DNA of 64,000 bases from DASSJF01 sp035280345 (GTDB lineage: Bacteria > Sysuimicrobiota > Sysuimicrobiia > Sysuimicrobiales > Segetimicrobiaceae). Below, piece after piece: positions 52,373-61,399 of this stretch. Below the pieces are notes generated by a model. The model was not told the DNA's origin. It saw nothing but the letters and a program-made list of their open reading frames with translations, and searched no databases. The translations under genes and the position numbers were made by a program. The stretch's first letter is position 1; each line of letters begins with the position of its first letter. The DNA lies in NCBI GenBank assembly GCA_035280345.1, contig DATEGA010000252.1:9955-73954 (forward strand), in the 5' to 3' direction.

Positions 52373-52945
52373 TCAGCCGGCGAAGAGCTCAGTGATTGCA
52401 AGGCCGAACCCTCCCGCAGTCGCGACGCCGATTCCCACACGCCGAAACACCGGCGAGAGCATATTCGCGGTGTGCGCCGCACTGGCGAGGAAGGCGTCAT
52501 GCGCCTGCGACGGCCGCTCCGCAAACGCCACATTTTCGCCGACGGCCGTGCCGGCGGCCAGGACCCCGCTGAGCCGTTCGGCAAAGGATTCGCCGGTCGG
52601 AGAGTCGTGGCCGACGAACCCTCGCAACGCCATGCTGCGGGAGTGCGCCCGTGCGATATTGCGCAGCGCCGCGTCCGGCTTCAACAGCGCGATGCCGCGG
52701 GACAGGCGGACTGAGTTGAGCAGGGATAGCAGGATGTTTTCCGAGGCCGGTGAGAATGCGCTGTTCGGCGCACGACCGGCCAGCCAGACAAAGCTCTGGT
52801 TCCGAGGGAGCGTCGAGTCGTCCGCGGGCCACCGCGACTGCCCACTCGCCGCGCCGGTTGCAGTGCTTGCGACGGCAATGACCAAACCGCGGCAGCTCCC
52901 GAGGATCTGCCTTCGGGTTGTTTTTTGACGGAAGGGCCGTGACAC
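52373..52945 (-). CDS. Exported CAP/SCP-domain protein with a Tat-like signal
   Basis: 190 residues from GTG (52945), chosen because AAGGAG lies 8 bases upstream of it; the frame is open further to 53092. The N-terminus KTTRRQILGSCRGLVIAVAS fits a twin-arginine signal. The CAP domain follows: LLNSVRLSRGIALLKPDAAL, ARAHSRSMALRGFVGHDSP, GENVAFA, and HTANMLSPVFRRVGIGVA with the closing ITELFAG. YkwD-like bacterial CAP proteins are extracytoplasmic; their biochemical role is not settled. It lies 6 bases from the CBS-GGDEF gene start, probably one operon. Confidence 0.85.
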   Translation of the reverse strand: MSRPFRQKTTRRQILGSCRGLVIAVASTATGAASGQSRWPADDSTLPRNQSFVWLAGRAPNSAFSPASENILLSLLNSVRLSRGIALLKPDAALRNIARAHSRSMALRGFVGHDSPTGESFAERLSGVLAAGTAVGENVAFAERPSQAHDAFLASAAHTANMLSPVFRRVGIGVATAGGFGLAITELFAG

Positions 52946-53326
52946 CGGCGCTGCTCCTTCAACGCGACTTGGTCCATCGTCGTGCCCGCCTAGTGGCCTG
53001 CGATTTGGGGAAGACTTAGACCTCCAACTCCGGCACTTCAATGCTGGCGACCTATGTGTAGATGAACACTTAGCATCCCTATTTCGGATCATTCGTCTGA
53101 GGGATCTAGACCGTACAGGTGTTCGGTAAATTGTCCCGGTAGGTGACGGTAGTCCAGCGTGGAGCGTGGACTGCGGCCGGCACCGCTGCGCCGGGGGCAG
53201 GGGTTATTTGAGTGGTACCAATTCATGCCCGCTTTTGATGCGGTGCGTCAGGCAGGCAATGTCTCGGCCGGGGCTGTCGCCATCTCGGTCACCCAAAGGG
53301 ATACCGCGTGGGCCATGACGAAGTGA

Positions 53327-53381
53327 GGTGCGCCGGGCCGCACGGCGAGTCTTCGCCCGGGGATGGCGTCCGGCCCGCACC
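53327..53381 (+). promoter_or_regulatory. Structured leader element of unknown type
   Basis: Within the 500-base divergent gap 52946-53445, a bulged stem pairs GGTGCGCCGGGCC (53327-53339) with GGCCCGCACC (53372-53381). It encloses a smaller hairpin, GGCGA-GTCT-TCGCC (53344-53357). It is 65 bases before the receiver-protein ATG. No T-tract follows, so it is not a plain terminator. It does not match a riboswitch class I know. The rest of the gap shows no gene. Confidence 0.35.
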
Positions 53382-53445
53382 ATACCCTCAGTGTTGATTG
53401 GGAGCCCGGGTCCTATCACACGATGTGCATGAAACGCGCGGATAG

Positions 53446-54732
53446 ATGACTGCGCCCGGTTTGCCAGTGGAAGGCTCGCGGCAGCTGGCTGCCGATTTCC
53501 CTGTCCTTCCCGACACCACCGGTACTCCGTCTCGCGAGGCCGACGAAAGGGCCCCGGAGCCCGAGGGCGAGGAGTCCCCGGCGCGGATTCCAGTTGTCAT
53601 CGTCGACGAAGAGGATCTGCGCCGCGCCTTGCTGGCAGCGGCGCTGGCGGACACCGAGAAGATCGACGTCGTCGGCGCGTTCGCGGATGCCGAGACCGCC
53701 ATCGACGAGGTGCGCCGGGCGCGCCCCAGGGTCGTGGTACTGGAGATCGAACTGCGCGGCGCGCTTGACGGGATTCAGGCAGGGCTGTTGCTTAGGAGGG
53801 AATTTCCCGACATCGGGATTGTGTGGCTCTCGGCCCGCAGGCGGCCGTATATTCCGGTGTCGTTCCAGCAGACCACCGGATGGGCGTATCTCCTCAAGAC
53901 ATCGGGAACCGACGTGCGAAACGTGGCCGTGGCAATCGACGGTGTCGCAAACGGCTTCGTGGTGCTTGACCCCGAAATCGCGGCCGCCATGAACCGGCTT
54001 CGTCAGGCGTGGATTCCTCGCCTGACTACCTTGGGATATGATGTACTTGCGCTCATGGCGCAGGGCTTGAACAATATCGGGATCGCGCAGGCCCTGGGTC
54101 TGTCCCAACAGGTCGTGACGAGACAGATCAACGAAATCTACGGGCAGCTCGGACTCGGCGAGCGGGGCGCAACCGATCGGCACCGGCGTGTCCAGGCCGT
54201 CCTCACGTTTCTACGCGCCGGCGACGCACCGGCGCTCGCCGCCGAGCCGCAGTCGCAACCAACCGACACGCTCGTCGAGTTTCAGCGGAGGCCTGAACAG
54301 GTCGCGAACATGCCGCAACATCCGGTCTTAGACCACCCCACGTTCATGGATAGGGTGGACGCAGAGATCGCCCGGTGCCTGCGCACCCGGCGCCATCTCA
54401 GCATGGTCCTGCTGAGCGCCCCCGCGCCCGATGCGGCCGCACGGCAGGAACCGGTCCCCGATTCGGATGCCGTCCGGCGCATGGCCGAGGAGCTGGCCCG
54501 CCACGTGCGCCGCTATGATCTGGTCGCGATCTCCGCGGATGTCGAGGTCGCGCTGATGTTTCCCGAAGCGACACGTGAGAACGCCGGGATCATTCTCGGC
54601 CGCCTGCGTGCGGCCGTCGGAGCCGCGCCCGGAACAATGGCGCCGCTGTGGGGCCTCGCGACGTGGCCGGCCGATGGCAACGATCCCGGCGCCCTCCTGG
54701 ACACCGCCCGGCACCGGCTTTCTGGGGCCTGA
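53446..54732 (+). CDS. Atypical receiver - LuxR-type HTH - degenerate GGDEF protein
   Basis: 428 residues. Receiver at about 48-170: acidic pair Asp54/Glu55 (VVIVDEED), switch Ser129 and Lys151 (YLLKTSG) are kept, but the phospho-acceptor Asp is Glu100 (VVVLEIELRG). A LuxR/NarL-type HTH lies at 193-237 (GYDVLALMAQGLNNIGIAQALGLS, ending IYGQLGL). Residues 295-425 follow the fold of a GGDEF domain (RVDAEIARCLRTRRHLSMVL), but the signature is replaced by SADVEVALMF, so no cyclase activity is expected. Probably a phosphorylation-independent DNA-binding regulator (inference). Confidence 0.78.
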   Translation: MTAPGLPVEGSRQLAADFPVLPDTTGTPSREADERAPEPEGEESPARIPVVIVDEEDLRRALLAAALADTEKIDVVGAFADAETAIDEVRRARPRVVVLEIELRGALDGIQAGLLLRREFPDIGIVWLSARRRPYIPVSFQQTTGWAYLLKTSGTDVRNVAVAIDGVANGFVVLDPEIAAAMNRLRQAWIPRLTTLGYDVLALMAQGLNNIGIAQALGLSQQVVTRQINEIYGQLGLGERGATDRHRRVQAVLTFLRAGDAPALAAEPQSQPTDTLVEFQRRPEQVANMPQHPVLDHPTFMDRVDAEIARCLRTRRHLSMVLLSAPAPDAAARQEPVPDSDAVRRMAEELARHVRRYDLVAISADVEVALMFPEATRENAGIILGRLRAAVGAAPGTMAPLWGLATWPADGNDPGALLDTARHRLSGA

Positions 54733-54747
54733 TCGGAATGCATGCTG

Positions 54748-54776
54748 TTTCCGCGTCCGGGTGTTCCGTGTATAAT
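54748..54776 (+). promoter_or_regulatory. Sigma70-type promoter for rpsU
   Basis: A perfect TATAAT at 54771-54776 with a weak TTTCCG at 54748-54753, spacer 17. It lies 15 bases after the regulator stop and 44 bases before the rpsU start codon. The strong -10 suits a ribosomal-protein gene. Confidence 0.7.
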
Positions 54777-54819
54777 ATCGATGTCGTTACCGAGTGAACG
54801 GAGCGCTGGGGGTGGACTG

Positions 54820-54990
54820 GTGACTGAGGTACGCATCGGGAAGGACGAGACGCTGGACAGCGCGCTCAGGCGGTTCAAGCGCCAGGTCAAACGGTCCGGC
54901 ATCCTGACCGACGCGAAACGGCACGAGCATTACGAGAAGCCGAGCCAGAAGCGTCGCCGCCGCGCCGCCAGGCGCAACAAGCGCCACTAG
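54820..54990 (+). CDS. rpsU: 30S ribosomal protein S21
   Basis: 56 residues from GTG 54820; the frame is open further upstream, but TEVRIGKDETLDSALRRFKR is the normal S21 N-terminus and GGGGGTGG sits just before it. HYEKPSQKRRRRAARRNKR is the usual basic tail. S21 assists start-site base-pairing on the small subunit. Upstream ATGs (54742, 54781) would add an unconserved extension. Confidence 0.95.
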   Translation: MTEVRIGKDETLDSALRRFKRQVKRSGILTDAKRHEHYEKPSQKRRRRAARRNKRH

Positions 54991-55062
54991 CCTGTTCCCG
55001 ACGTTCTGCCATCGCCGCCGCCGTCGTCGCGGCTAACGGCGTGTGCGCGCGCGGAGAGGATC

Positions 55063-55551
55063 ATGGCGCGAGACCCGAACCGCAAAATGAAGCGTGCCCG
55101 CAGCGCCGGCGGCGTGGTGTTCTCTCCGGCCGCCGATACGCGTATCCTTCTGCTCCAGCACGAAACCGGGAAATGGATGCTCCCGAAGGGCACGATCGAA
55201 CGCGGCGAGACGCCGGACGGCGTCGCGTTGCGGGAAGTCGCCGAGGAGACCGGTCTCCGGAACGTCCGCATCGTCGCGGACCTCGGGGAAGAGCACTACA
55301 TGTTCTTTTGGAAGGCCGAAGATACGTACTACGATAAGACGGTGCACTACTATTTAATGGAGTTCCTCGGGGGGGAAGAGGCGCGTCCGCAACGCGAGGA
55401 GGGGTTCGTGCGCTGCGAATGGGTCACGATCGCCGAGGCGCTCGACCGCATCAAGTACAAGGAGACACGGCAGGTCGTCCAGCGGGCGCGCACCGCGTTG
55501 GCGCAGGTCGGGGACGTGCCGGCGGCCACCCACGATGCCGGAGCGCGCTGA
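55063..55551 (+). CDS. Nudix hydrolase
   Basis: 162 residues; GGAGAGG precedes the ATG. The Nudix box is complete (GTIERGETPDGVALREVAEE followed by TGL), with preceding WMLPKG. The short N-terminal basic segment (RKMKRARSAGGVVFS) is typical of Ap4A/NTP pyrophosphohydrolase-like members. Substrate cannot be fixed. Its 3' end overlaps the aminotransferase start by 17 bases. Confidence 0.93.
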   Translation: MARDPNRKMKRARSAGGVVFSPAADTRILLLQHETGKWMLPKGTIERGETPDGVALREVAEETGLRNVRIVADLGEEHYMFFWKAEDTYYDKTVHYYLMEFLGGEEARPQREEGFVRCEWVTIAEALDRIKYKETRQVVQRARTALAQVGDVPAATHDAGAR

Positions 55552-56914
55552 GTCTGTCGATGATGGCCGGCGCCGCGCCCCGATAGACCCGGCAGGGCGC
55601 GGACACGGGCTGCCGCCCGGTGACGCGCGTGACCGCCTCGTACGGGACACCCTCGAGCGTTATCAGCGCTACCTCAATCCCGGGCTTGCCAGACTCTACC
55701 GATTCGGTGGCGCCGACACGGTGGAGTGGGAGGCCGAAGGCTGTTTCGTCTGGGACGCACACGGCCGGGCCTACATCGACTGCGCGTGCGGCCCCGCCAT
55801 TTTCAACGTCGGCCACCGGCATCCGCGCGTGCTCGCCGCTGTGCGGGAGCAGCTCGACCGTATTCCGATGTCCGTTCGTACCATGCCGAGTGCGCCGCAG
55901 GCGGAACTTGCCGAACGCCTGGCCGCCGTGTCGCCGGGCGATCTGCAGTACTCGTTCTTCTGCAACAGCGGCGCGGAGGCGGTGGAGGGAGCGCTCAAAC
56001 TCGCTCGCCTCGCCACCGGGAAGCCCGGCTTTGTCGCGATGCGCGACGCCTTCCACGGCAAGACCTTCGGCGCGTTGTCCGCGACGGGACGGGAGCACTA
56101 CCGCCGTCCGTTCGCGCCGCTCGTTCCGGGGTTCACGCACGTGCCGTTCGGCGATACAGACGCGATCGACCGCGCGATCGGGTCCGACACCGCCGCCGTG
56201 ATCGTCGAGCCGGTTCAAGGCGAAGCCGGCGTGATCGTGCCGCCGGCGGGCTACCTTCGGGCGGTGCGCGAGCTGTGCGACCGGCGCGGCGTGTTGCTGA
56301 TCGCCGACGAGATTCAGACCGGCCTCGGCCGGACGGGACGGCTGTTTTACGTGGAGCATGAGGGCGTCACGCCGGACATCATGACGGTCGCGAAGGCCCT
56401 CGGCGGCGGGGTCATTCCGATCGGCGCCTTCATCGCCCGCCCGCGTCTCTGGGAGGAGTTCCGGCAGGATCCGTATCTGCACTCGTCGACCTTCGGCGGT
56501 AATCCGCTCGCCTGCCGGGCCGCGATCGCGACGCTCGAGGTGCTGGTTGAAGAGCGGTTGGCGGACCGCGCCGAGGCCCTCGGCGCCCGGTTCATCGACC
56601 GCCTCCGGGCCGTGCAGGCCCGCCATCCCGCGATCGTTCGCGACGTCCGCGGGCGGGGCCTCATGATCGGCGTCGAGTTTACGCACAGCGACTACGCGCT
56701 GCTGGTCTCGGCGGAAGCCGGACACCGCGGGGTGATCACGTTTTACACCCTCAACAAGCCGGAGGTGATCCGGATCGAACCGCCGCTCGTGATCACCGCC
56801 GATTTGATCGATCGGGCGGTGGAGGGAATCGAGGGGGCCGTCGCCGAGGCCGAGCGCCTCCTCGCAGGATCTGATGAGGCGGCGGCCGCCACAGAGGCCG
56901 ACCGGCGCTCGTGA
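55535..56914 (+). CDS. Class III PLP-dependent aminotransferase, putrescine/4-aminobutyrate type
   Basis: 459 residues. FCNSGAEAVEGALKLAR (phosphate-binding), FHGKTFGALSATGRE, IVEPVQGEAGVIVPP, LIADEIQTGLGRTG (PLP Asp) and the Schiff-base Lys in TVAKALGGGVIPIGAF, then STFGGNPLACRAA. The N-terminal YLNPGLARLYRFGG resembles putrescine aminotransferases, but ornithine- or GABA-type activity is also possible. The final stop overlaps the alaS start (GTGA). Confidence 0.9.
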   Translation: MPERAESVDDGRRRAPIDPAGRGHGLPPGDARDRLVRDTLERYQRYLNPGLARLYRFGGADTVEWEAEGCFVWDAHGRAYIDCACGPAIFNVGHRHPRVLAAVREQLDRIPMSVRTMPSAPQAELAERLAAVSPGDLQYSFFCNSGAEAVEGALKLARLATGKPGFVAMRDAFHGKTFGALSATGREHYRRPFAPLVPGFTHVPFGDTDAIDRAIGSDTAAVIVEPVQGEAGVIVPPAGYLRAVRELCDRRGVLLIADEIQTGLGRTGRLFYVEHEGVTPDIMTVAKALGGGVIPIGAFIARPRLWEEFRQDPYLHSSTFGGNPLACRAAIATLEVLVEERLADRAEALGARFIDRLRAVQARHPAIVRDVRGRGLMIGVEFTHSDYALLVSAEAGHRGVITFYTLNKPEVIRIEPPLVITADLIDRAVEGIEGAVAEAERLLAGSDEAAAATEADRRS

Positions 56915-59655
56915 CCGGGGCCGAGATCCGCGAGGCGTTCCTCCGGTACTTCGAGGAACGCGGCCACACCCGGGTTCCGAGCGCCTCGCTCGTGCCGGCG
57001 GGCGACCCGACCCTCCTGTTCGTCAACGCCGGGATGGTGCCGTTCAAGGACGTGTTCCTCGGGCTCGAGACGCGCCCGTATCGGCGGGCGACCTCGGTGC
57101 AGAAGTGCATGCGCGTGAGCGGCAAGCACAACGATCTCGACAACGTCGGCCCGTCGCCGCGGCACCACACGTTCTTCGAGATGCTCGGAAACTTCAGCTT
57201 CGGGGAGTATTTCAAGCGGGACGCGATCCGGTACGCGTGGGAGTTCGTGACCGGCCCGCTCGCGCTGCCGCCGGACCGGCTCGTGTTCACCGTGTTCACC
57301 GACGACGACGAGGCGGCCGCGGCGTGGGCGGGGCTCGGGATTCCAGAGGGGCGCGTCCTCCGGATGGGTGAGAAGACCAACTTCTGGATGATGGGCGACG
57401 TCGGACCGTGCGGGCCGACAAGCGAGCTCCACTACGATTGGGGTCCGGCCTCGTGCACGTGCGGGCGCCCGGACTGCAGCGTCCGCCTCGACAACGACTG
57501 CGGCCGGTGGCTCGAGATCTGGAACCTGGTCTTCATGCAGTACACCCAGGCGCCGGACGGCAGCCGCACGCCGCTGCCGCGGCCCGGCGTCGATACCGGG
57601 ATGGGTCTCGAGCGAATCGCCTCGGTGGTCGAGCATGTCGCGACGAACTACGAGACGGACCTCTTCGTGCCGGTCCTCGATCGGATCCAGCACATTCTCG
57701 GCCATCGTTCCGAACAGCGCGCCGCGCACGCGATCGCATATCGCGTGCTCGCCGATCACGGCAGGGCGATGACGTTTCTGATCGCAGACGGCGTCGTCCC
57801 GGGCAACGAGGGGCGCGCGTACGTGCTGCGCATGATCATCCGCCGCGCGGTCCGGTTCGCCCGCCAGGCAGGCGCTCGGGGGACGGTGCTCGGCGCCCTC
57901 GCGGACGCGGTGACCGCCGTGATGGGCGGAGCGTACCCTGAACTCGCCGCCCAGCGGGCGTTCGTGCAGAACGTGCTGAGCGCCGAGGAACACCGATTCG
58001 ACCAGACGCTCGAGGCCGGACTCACCCGGCTCGACGACGTGATCGCGGAGATGAGACGATCCGGGCGGCGTGTCATACCGGGCGCCGACGTGTTCCGGCT
58101 CTACGACACCTACGGCTTTCCGCCCGACCTGACGCGGGACGTGGCCCGCGAGCACGGACTCGAGATCGACGAGGCAGGCTTCGCGGCGGAGATGGCGGGG
58201 CAGAAGGCACGGTCGAGGGCCGCGGAGAGTTTCACGGACGAACACGCCCTGCGCGCACACTACGAACGGGCGCGAGCGTTCGCCGGGCCCACGGTGTTTG
58301 TCGGGTACGACACGCTGGTGTCCGAGGGCAGCGTGGCGGCCATCTCCCGCGGCGGCGCCTGGGTTGAGGAAGCCTCTCCGGGGGACGCTGTGGAGGTGGT
58401 CACCGACCGGACGCCGTTCTATGCAGAGTCGGGAGGGCAGGTGGGGGATACCGGTCAAATCCGCGCGCTTGCCGCCGGGGGTGCGGTGGTCGCGATAGAC
58501 GACACCCGCCGCCCGATCCCGGGCCTCACGGTGCACTACGGACGCGTGGTGTCCGGCTCCCTCCGCAGAAACGATCGGGTCCAATTGTCCGTCGATGCCG
58601 CGCGCCGGCAGGACATCATGCGTAATCACACCGCGACGCACCTGCTCCACACGGCACTGCGCGAAGTGCTCGGGGCGCATGCGCGTCAGGCGGGATCGCT
58701 GGTCGCCCCCGACCGGCTGCGGTTCGACTTCGTCAACCCGAGACCGTTGACGCCCGACGAGCGGTCCCGCATCGAGGCGCGGGTCAACGCACAGATCCGT
58801 GCCGCGCTGCCCGTGACGACGGAAATCAAGCCGTATCGCGAGGCGCTCGCATCGGGTGCTGTGGCGCTGTTCGGAGAGAAATACGGTGATGAAGTTCGCG
58901 TCGTTAGTATCGACGGCTATAGTCGGGAATTGTGTGGCGGGACGCACGTCCGGATGACCGCCGAGATCGGCAGGTTCGTCCTCAGTCATGAAGGATCCGT
59001 GGGATCCGGTATCCGCCGCATCGAGGCCGTGACCGGCCGCGCCGCGGAGCAGCAGATGCACCAGCATGCCCGGCCGATCGTAGTGCACGCCCACGGCAAG
59101 GTGCTTCGGGATGCGCAGCCCGGACAGCGCGCCCGGAAATTTGGCTCGGCCAACTCCGAATTTCTGGTGGAAAGCGGCGGCCGCAGGCATGTTGTTGACG
59201 CGGACTACGCGCTTCAGCCCGGCGATACGCTGACCGTGACCGCGCGCGGCGTGGCCGGCGCGGGCCTGCCGGATCTAGAGCAGGTGCTCGGCGGCGCCGT
59301 CGATGTGGACGGTGTCAAGGTGGTCGGCGTCGCCTTGTCGGCCGTGGACTCCGGGGCGCTTCGCGCATTTGGCGATCGGCTGCGGTCTCGTCTCGACCCC
59401 GGCGTCGTGGTCGCCGCGTCGGCCGGCAACGGCCGGATGGACGTGATCGTGATGGCCACGCCGGCTGCGGTTGCGCGCGGCGCCGAGGCGCGGCGCGTCA
59501 TGCAGGTGTTGAACCGCCGGTTGGGGACGCGTGGTGGAGGACGCGCCGAACTCGCCCAGGGCGGGGGCGGCGACCCCGCGCGCTTGGCCGAGGTGCTCGC
59601 CGATCTCAGCGGCGTCGTCCGCGAGGCGCTCGGACAGGCTGCCGACCGCGACTGA
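56911..59655 (+). CDS. alaS: Alanyl-tRNA synthetase with an unusual linker domain
   Basis: 914 residues, GTG overlapping the previous stop; slightly longer than the usual 870-880. Catalytic core 1-240 (RVPSASLVPAGDPTLLFVNA, KCMRVSGKHNDLDNVG), tRNA-binding helices to about 450, and an editing domain with the metal ligands in NHTATHLLH (His573, His577) and CGGTHV (Cys675, His679). Where a long coiled coil normally follows, residues 721-780 look like a compact TGS/beta-grasp domain ending HVVDADYALQPGDTLTV. The C-Ala/DHHA1 domain (790-914) closes with GGRAELAQGGGGDP. Confidence 0.95.
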   Translation: MTGAEIREAFLRYFEERGHTRVPSASLVPAGDPTLLFVNAGMVPFKDVFLGLETRPYRRATSVQKCMRVSGKHNDLDNVGPSPRHHTFFEMLGNFSFGEYFKRDAIRYAWEFVTGPLALPPDRLVFTVFTDDDEAAAAWAGLGIPEGRVLRMGEKTNFWMMGDVGPCGPTSELHYDWGPASCTCGRPDCSVRLDNDCGRWLEIWNLVFMQYTQAPDGSRTPLPRPGVDTGMGLERIASVVEHVATNYETDLFVPVLDRIQHILGHRSEQRAAHAIAYRVLADHGRAMTFLIADGVVPGNEGRAYVLRMIIRRAVRFARQAGARGTVLGALADAVTAVMGGAYPELAAQRAFVQNVLSAEEHRFDQTLEAGLTRLDDVIAEMRRSGRRVIPGADVFRLYDTYGFPPDLTRDVAREHGLEIDEAGFAAEMAGQKARSRAAESFTDEHALRAHYERARAFAGPTVFVGYDTLVSEGSVAAISRGGAWVEEASPGDAVEVVTDRTPFYAESGGQVGDTGQIRALAAGGAVVAIDDTRRPIPGLTVHYGRVVSGSLRRNDRVQLSVDAARRQDIMRNHTATHLLHTALREVLGAHARQAGSLVAPDRLRFDFVNPRPLTPDERSRIEARVNAQIRAALPVTTEIKPYREALASGAVALFGEKYGDEVRVVSIDGYSRELCGGTHVRMTAEIGRFVLSHEGSVGSGIRRIEAVTGRAAEQQMHQHARPIVVHAHGKVLRDAQPGQRARKFGSANSEFLVESGGRRHVVDADYALQPGDTLTVTARGVAGAGLPDLEQVLGGAVDVDGVKVVGVALSAVDSGALRAFGDRLRSRLDPGVVVAASAGNGRMDVIVMATPAAVARGAEARRVMQVLNRRLGTRGGGRAELAQGGGGDPARLAEVLADLSGVVREALGQAADRD

Positions 59656-59663
59656 CGGGCGCC

Positions 59664-60116
59664 GTGGGACGCGTCCTCGCAATCGATCTCGGGACCAAGC
59701 GAATCGGCATCGCCCTCAGCGATCCGACTGCCACTGTTGCGTCTCCGCTCGAAACGCTTCCGGCGACGGGACCGCGCCGCGCGGCCGACCAAGTGTCCGA
59801 CCTGTGCCGCCGGCACGAGGTCGAGACCGTCGTCGTCGGCTGGCCGCGCAACATGGACGGCTCGCGCGGCCCCGCCGCGCGCGAGGCCGAGGCCTTCGCG
59901 GAACGGCTGCGCGCCGCGCTCCAGGTGCCCGTTGAACTCTGGGACGAACGGTTGTCGACCGCGGCCGCCGAGCGAACGCTGCTCGAAGCGGGCCTGCGTC
60001 GTGACAAACGGCGGGAGTCGAGGGACCGTGTTGCTGCGGCGCTGATACTGCAGAGCTACCTGGACGCCCATCGACGCGGCCCAGCGCTCCCGGACGCCCC
60101 GTCTGGCGCGATTTGA
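59664..60116 (+). CDS. ruvX: RuvX/YqgF Holliday-junction resolvase-like / pre-16S rRNA nuclease
   Basis: 150 residues, GTG start 8 bases after alaS. RNase-H fold motifs: VLAIDLGTKRIGIALSD, VVVGWPRNMDGSRGP, and the WDERLSTAAAERTLLEAG helix with the acidic active-site residues, then DRVAAALILQSYLD. The alaS-ruvX pairing is common in Gram-positive-type lineages. Its stop lies just before the next gene's start region. Confidence 0.93.
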   Translation: MGRVLAIDLGTKRIGIALSDPTATVASPLETLPATGPRRAADQVSDLCRRHEVETVVVGWPRNMDGSRGPAAREAEAFAERLRAALQVPVELWDERLSTAAAERTLLEAGLRRDKRRESRDRVAAALILQSYLDAHRRGPALPDAPSGAI

Positions 60117-60139
60117 CCCTGGGCATAACAGCAGCGGTC

Positions 60140-61399
60140 ATGTTGCGCATCATTCGCCTGGTTGGGCGGCACGGGAGGACTGTGGGCGCCGCGGTCGCGG
60201 CGTTCATGGTCGTCGCCGCGCCCTGCGTTGCCGCCGTACCGTCCACCCCGGCGCCGGTGTCGGCGGACATCATTCCCGGTCAGTCGATCGGACCGGCTCA
60301 GCTCGGGATGACGGTGAATCAGGCGATGGCCGCCTTGGGCCCGTCCATGGAGGTTGAACGAGGCCGGCGCTGGTATCCTCGGTTCAACGTCGCCGTGGAC
60401 TTTGTTGCCGGCGTGGCGGTTCGCATCACCACCATCTCCGGCAAGTACCGCACGCCGGGCGGTGCGGGGGTAGGCACCGCAGACACCGAGGCCGCGCAGA
60501 TGGTCGGCGACGCCAATTTTGTCACGACGACCTCCGGCCGCGACACGACCGTCCTCTACGCGTTCCAGGGCGTTGGATTCATCTTCCAGGGCGGGCGGGC
60601 AGTGCAGACCTTCGTGACCGCCGCGGTGCCGTTCGGGCCACCGAAGGCCTCGGTGATCACGCCGGTCTCGCCCGCCGGTGCGCCGATTCTGTTGCCGGGC
60701 GGACCGCCGCTGCCGCCGGCCGGGTCCGGAAGTCTGCTGATGCCCGCGCCGCCAAGCGGCGCCTCACCTGTGGGTCCCGCGCCGTCAGCCGGATCGCAGC
60801 GCGCATCTCTCCGCAACCTATCGGCCGCCGTCCTGTCCGTTGGAGGCCTGACGGTCGCGGGCGAGGTCGCGAACACCGGCGCCGTGCCCATCGGTCCGAT
60901 CGTCGTCGCGGGTGCGTTCACGCGCGCATCGGGCGACGAAGTCGACAAGACGTTGACGATCCCGGGCCCGCTGGCTCCGGGCGGAAGCGCATCGTTTACG
61001 CTCCAGGCCGCAATGGTCGCGGACATCATCATCCGGTTTCAGGTGACCGCGACGGCCCCCGGCGGCGCGGTGCTGGCGACGGAGCCGGCGCAGGCTGTGC
61101 CGGTGTCCGCGTACGCGTCATTTGCGCAGCGGCAGATCCACGTCAAGATCGATCTCGGCGCCCCGGCCACGGTCTCGGGGCCGCCGCAGATCCAGGCGCT
61201 CGTGTCGGTGGCCGATACCGGCGCCATCCCGGCGCAGTGGGTGCAGCAGGTTACGGTGACGGTGCCGTACGTGTCCAACGGCGCCGCCGGCTCGACGGAG
61301 GTGCAGGTGCGGCCGGGAGAGATGCTGACGATCCTGGTGCCCGCAGGCGCGACGATCGGCGCACCACAGGTGACGGGAGTCGTGCTCAGTGGACAGTAG
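60140..61399 (+). CDS. Exported protein with a two-lobed N-terminal domain and a CARDB-like domain
   Basis: 419 residues from ATG 60140 (TTG 60113 also in frame). Signal peptide: RRIIRLV-type basic end, then VGAAVAAFMVVAAPCVAA. Residues 45-165 have the pattern GPAQLGMTVNQAMAALG and YRTPGGAGVGTADTEAA, seen in exported BamE-like beta domains. A Pro/Gly linker (180-225) leads to CARDB-like strands (GGLTVAGEVANTGAVPIGPI, 235-320) and another beta domain. Function unknown. It overlaps the thioredoxin gene by 11 bases. Confidence 0.7.
   Translation: MLRIIRLVGRHGRTVGAAVAAFMVVAAPCVAAVPSTPAPVSADIIPGQSIGPAQLGMTVNQAMAALGPSMEVERGRRWYPRFNVAVDFVAGVAVRITTISGKYRTPGGAGVGTADTEAAQMVGDANFVTTTSGRDTTVLYAFQGVGFIFQGGRAVQTFVTAAVPFGPPKASVITPVSPAGAPILLPGGPPLPPAGSGSLLMPAPPSGASPVGPAPSAGSQRASLRNLSAAVLSVGGLTVAGEVANTGAVPIGPIVVAGAFTRASGDEVDKTLTIPGPLAPGGSASFTLQAAMVADIIIRFQVTATAPGGAVLATEPAQAVPVSAYASFAQRQIHVKIDLGAPATVSGPPQIQALVSVADTGAIPAQWVQQVTVTVPYVSNGAAGSTEVQVRPGEMLTILVPAGATIGAPQVTGVVLSGQ

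Noticed and set aside
56743..59190. An 815-codon open frame on the minus strand opposite alaS and the aminotransferase end
   Set aside because: The plus-strand proteins have complete family motifs. The minus frame is Arg/His/Pro-rich without domains and is the usual antisense shadow of high-GC codons.
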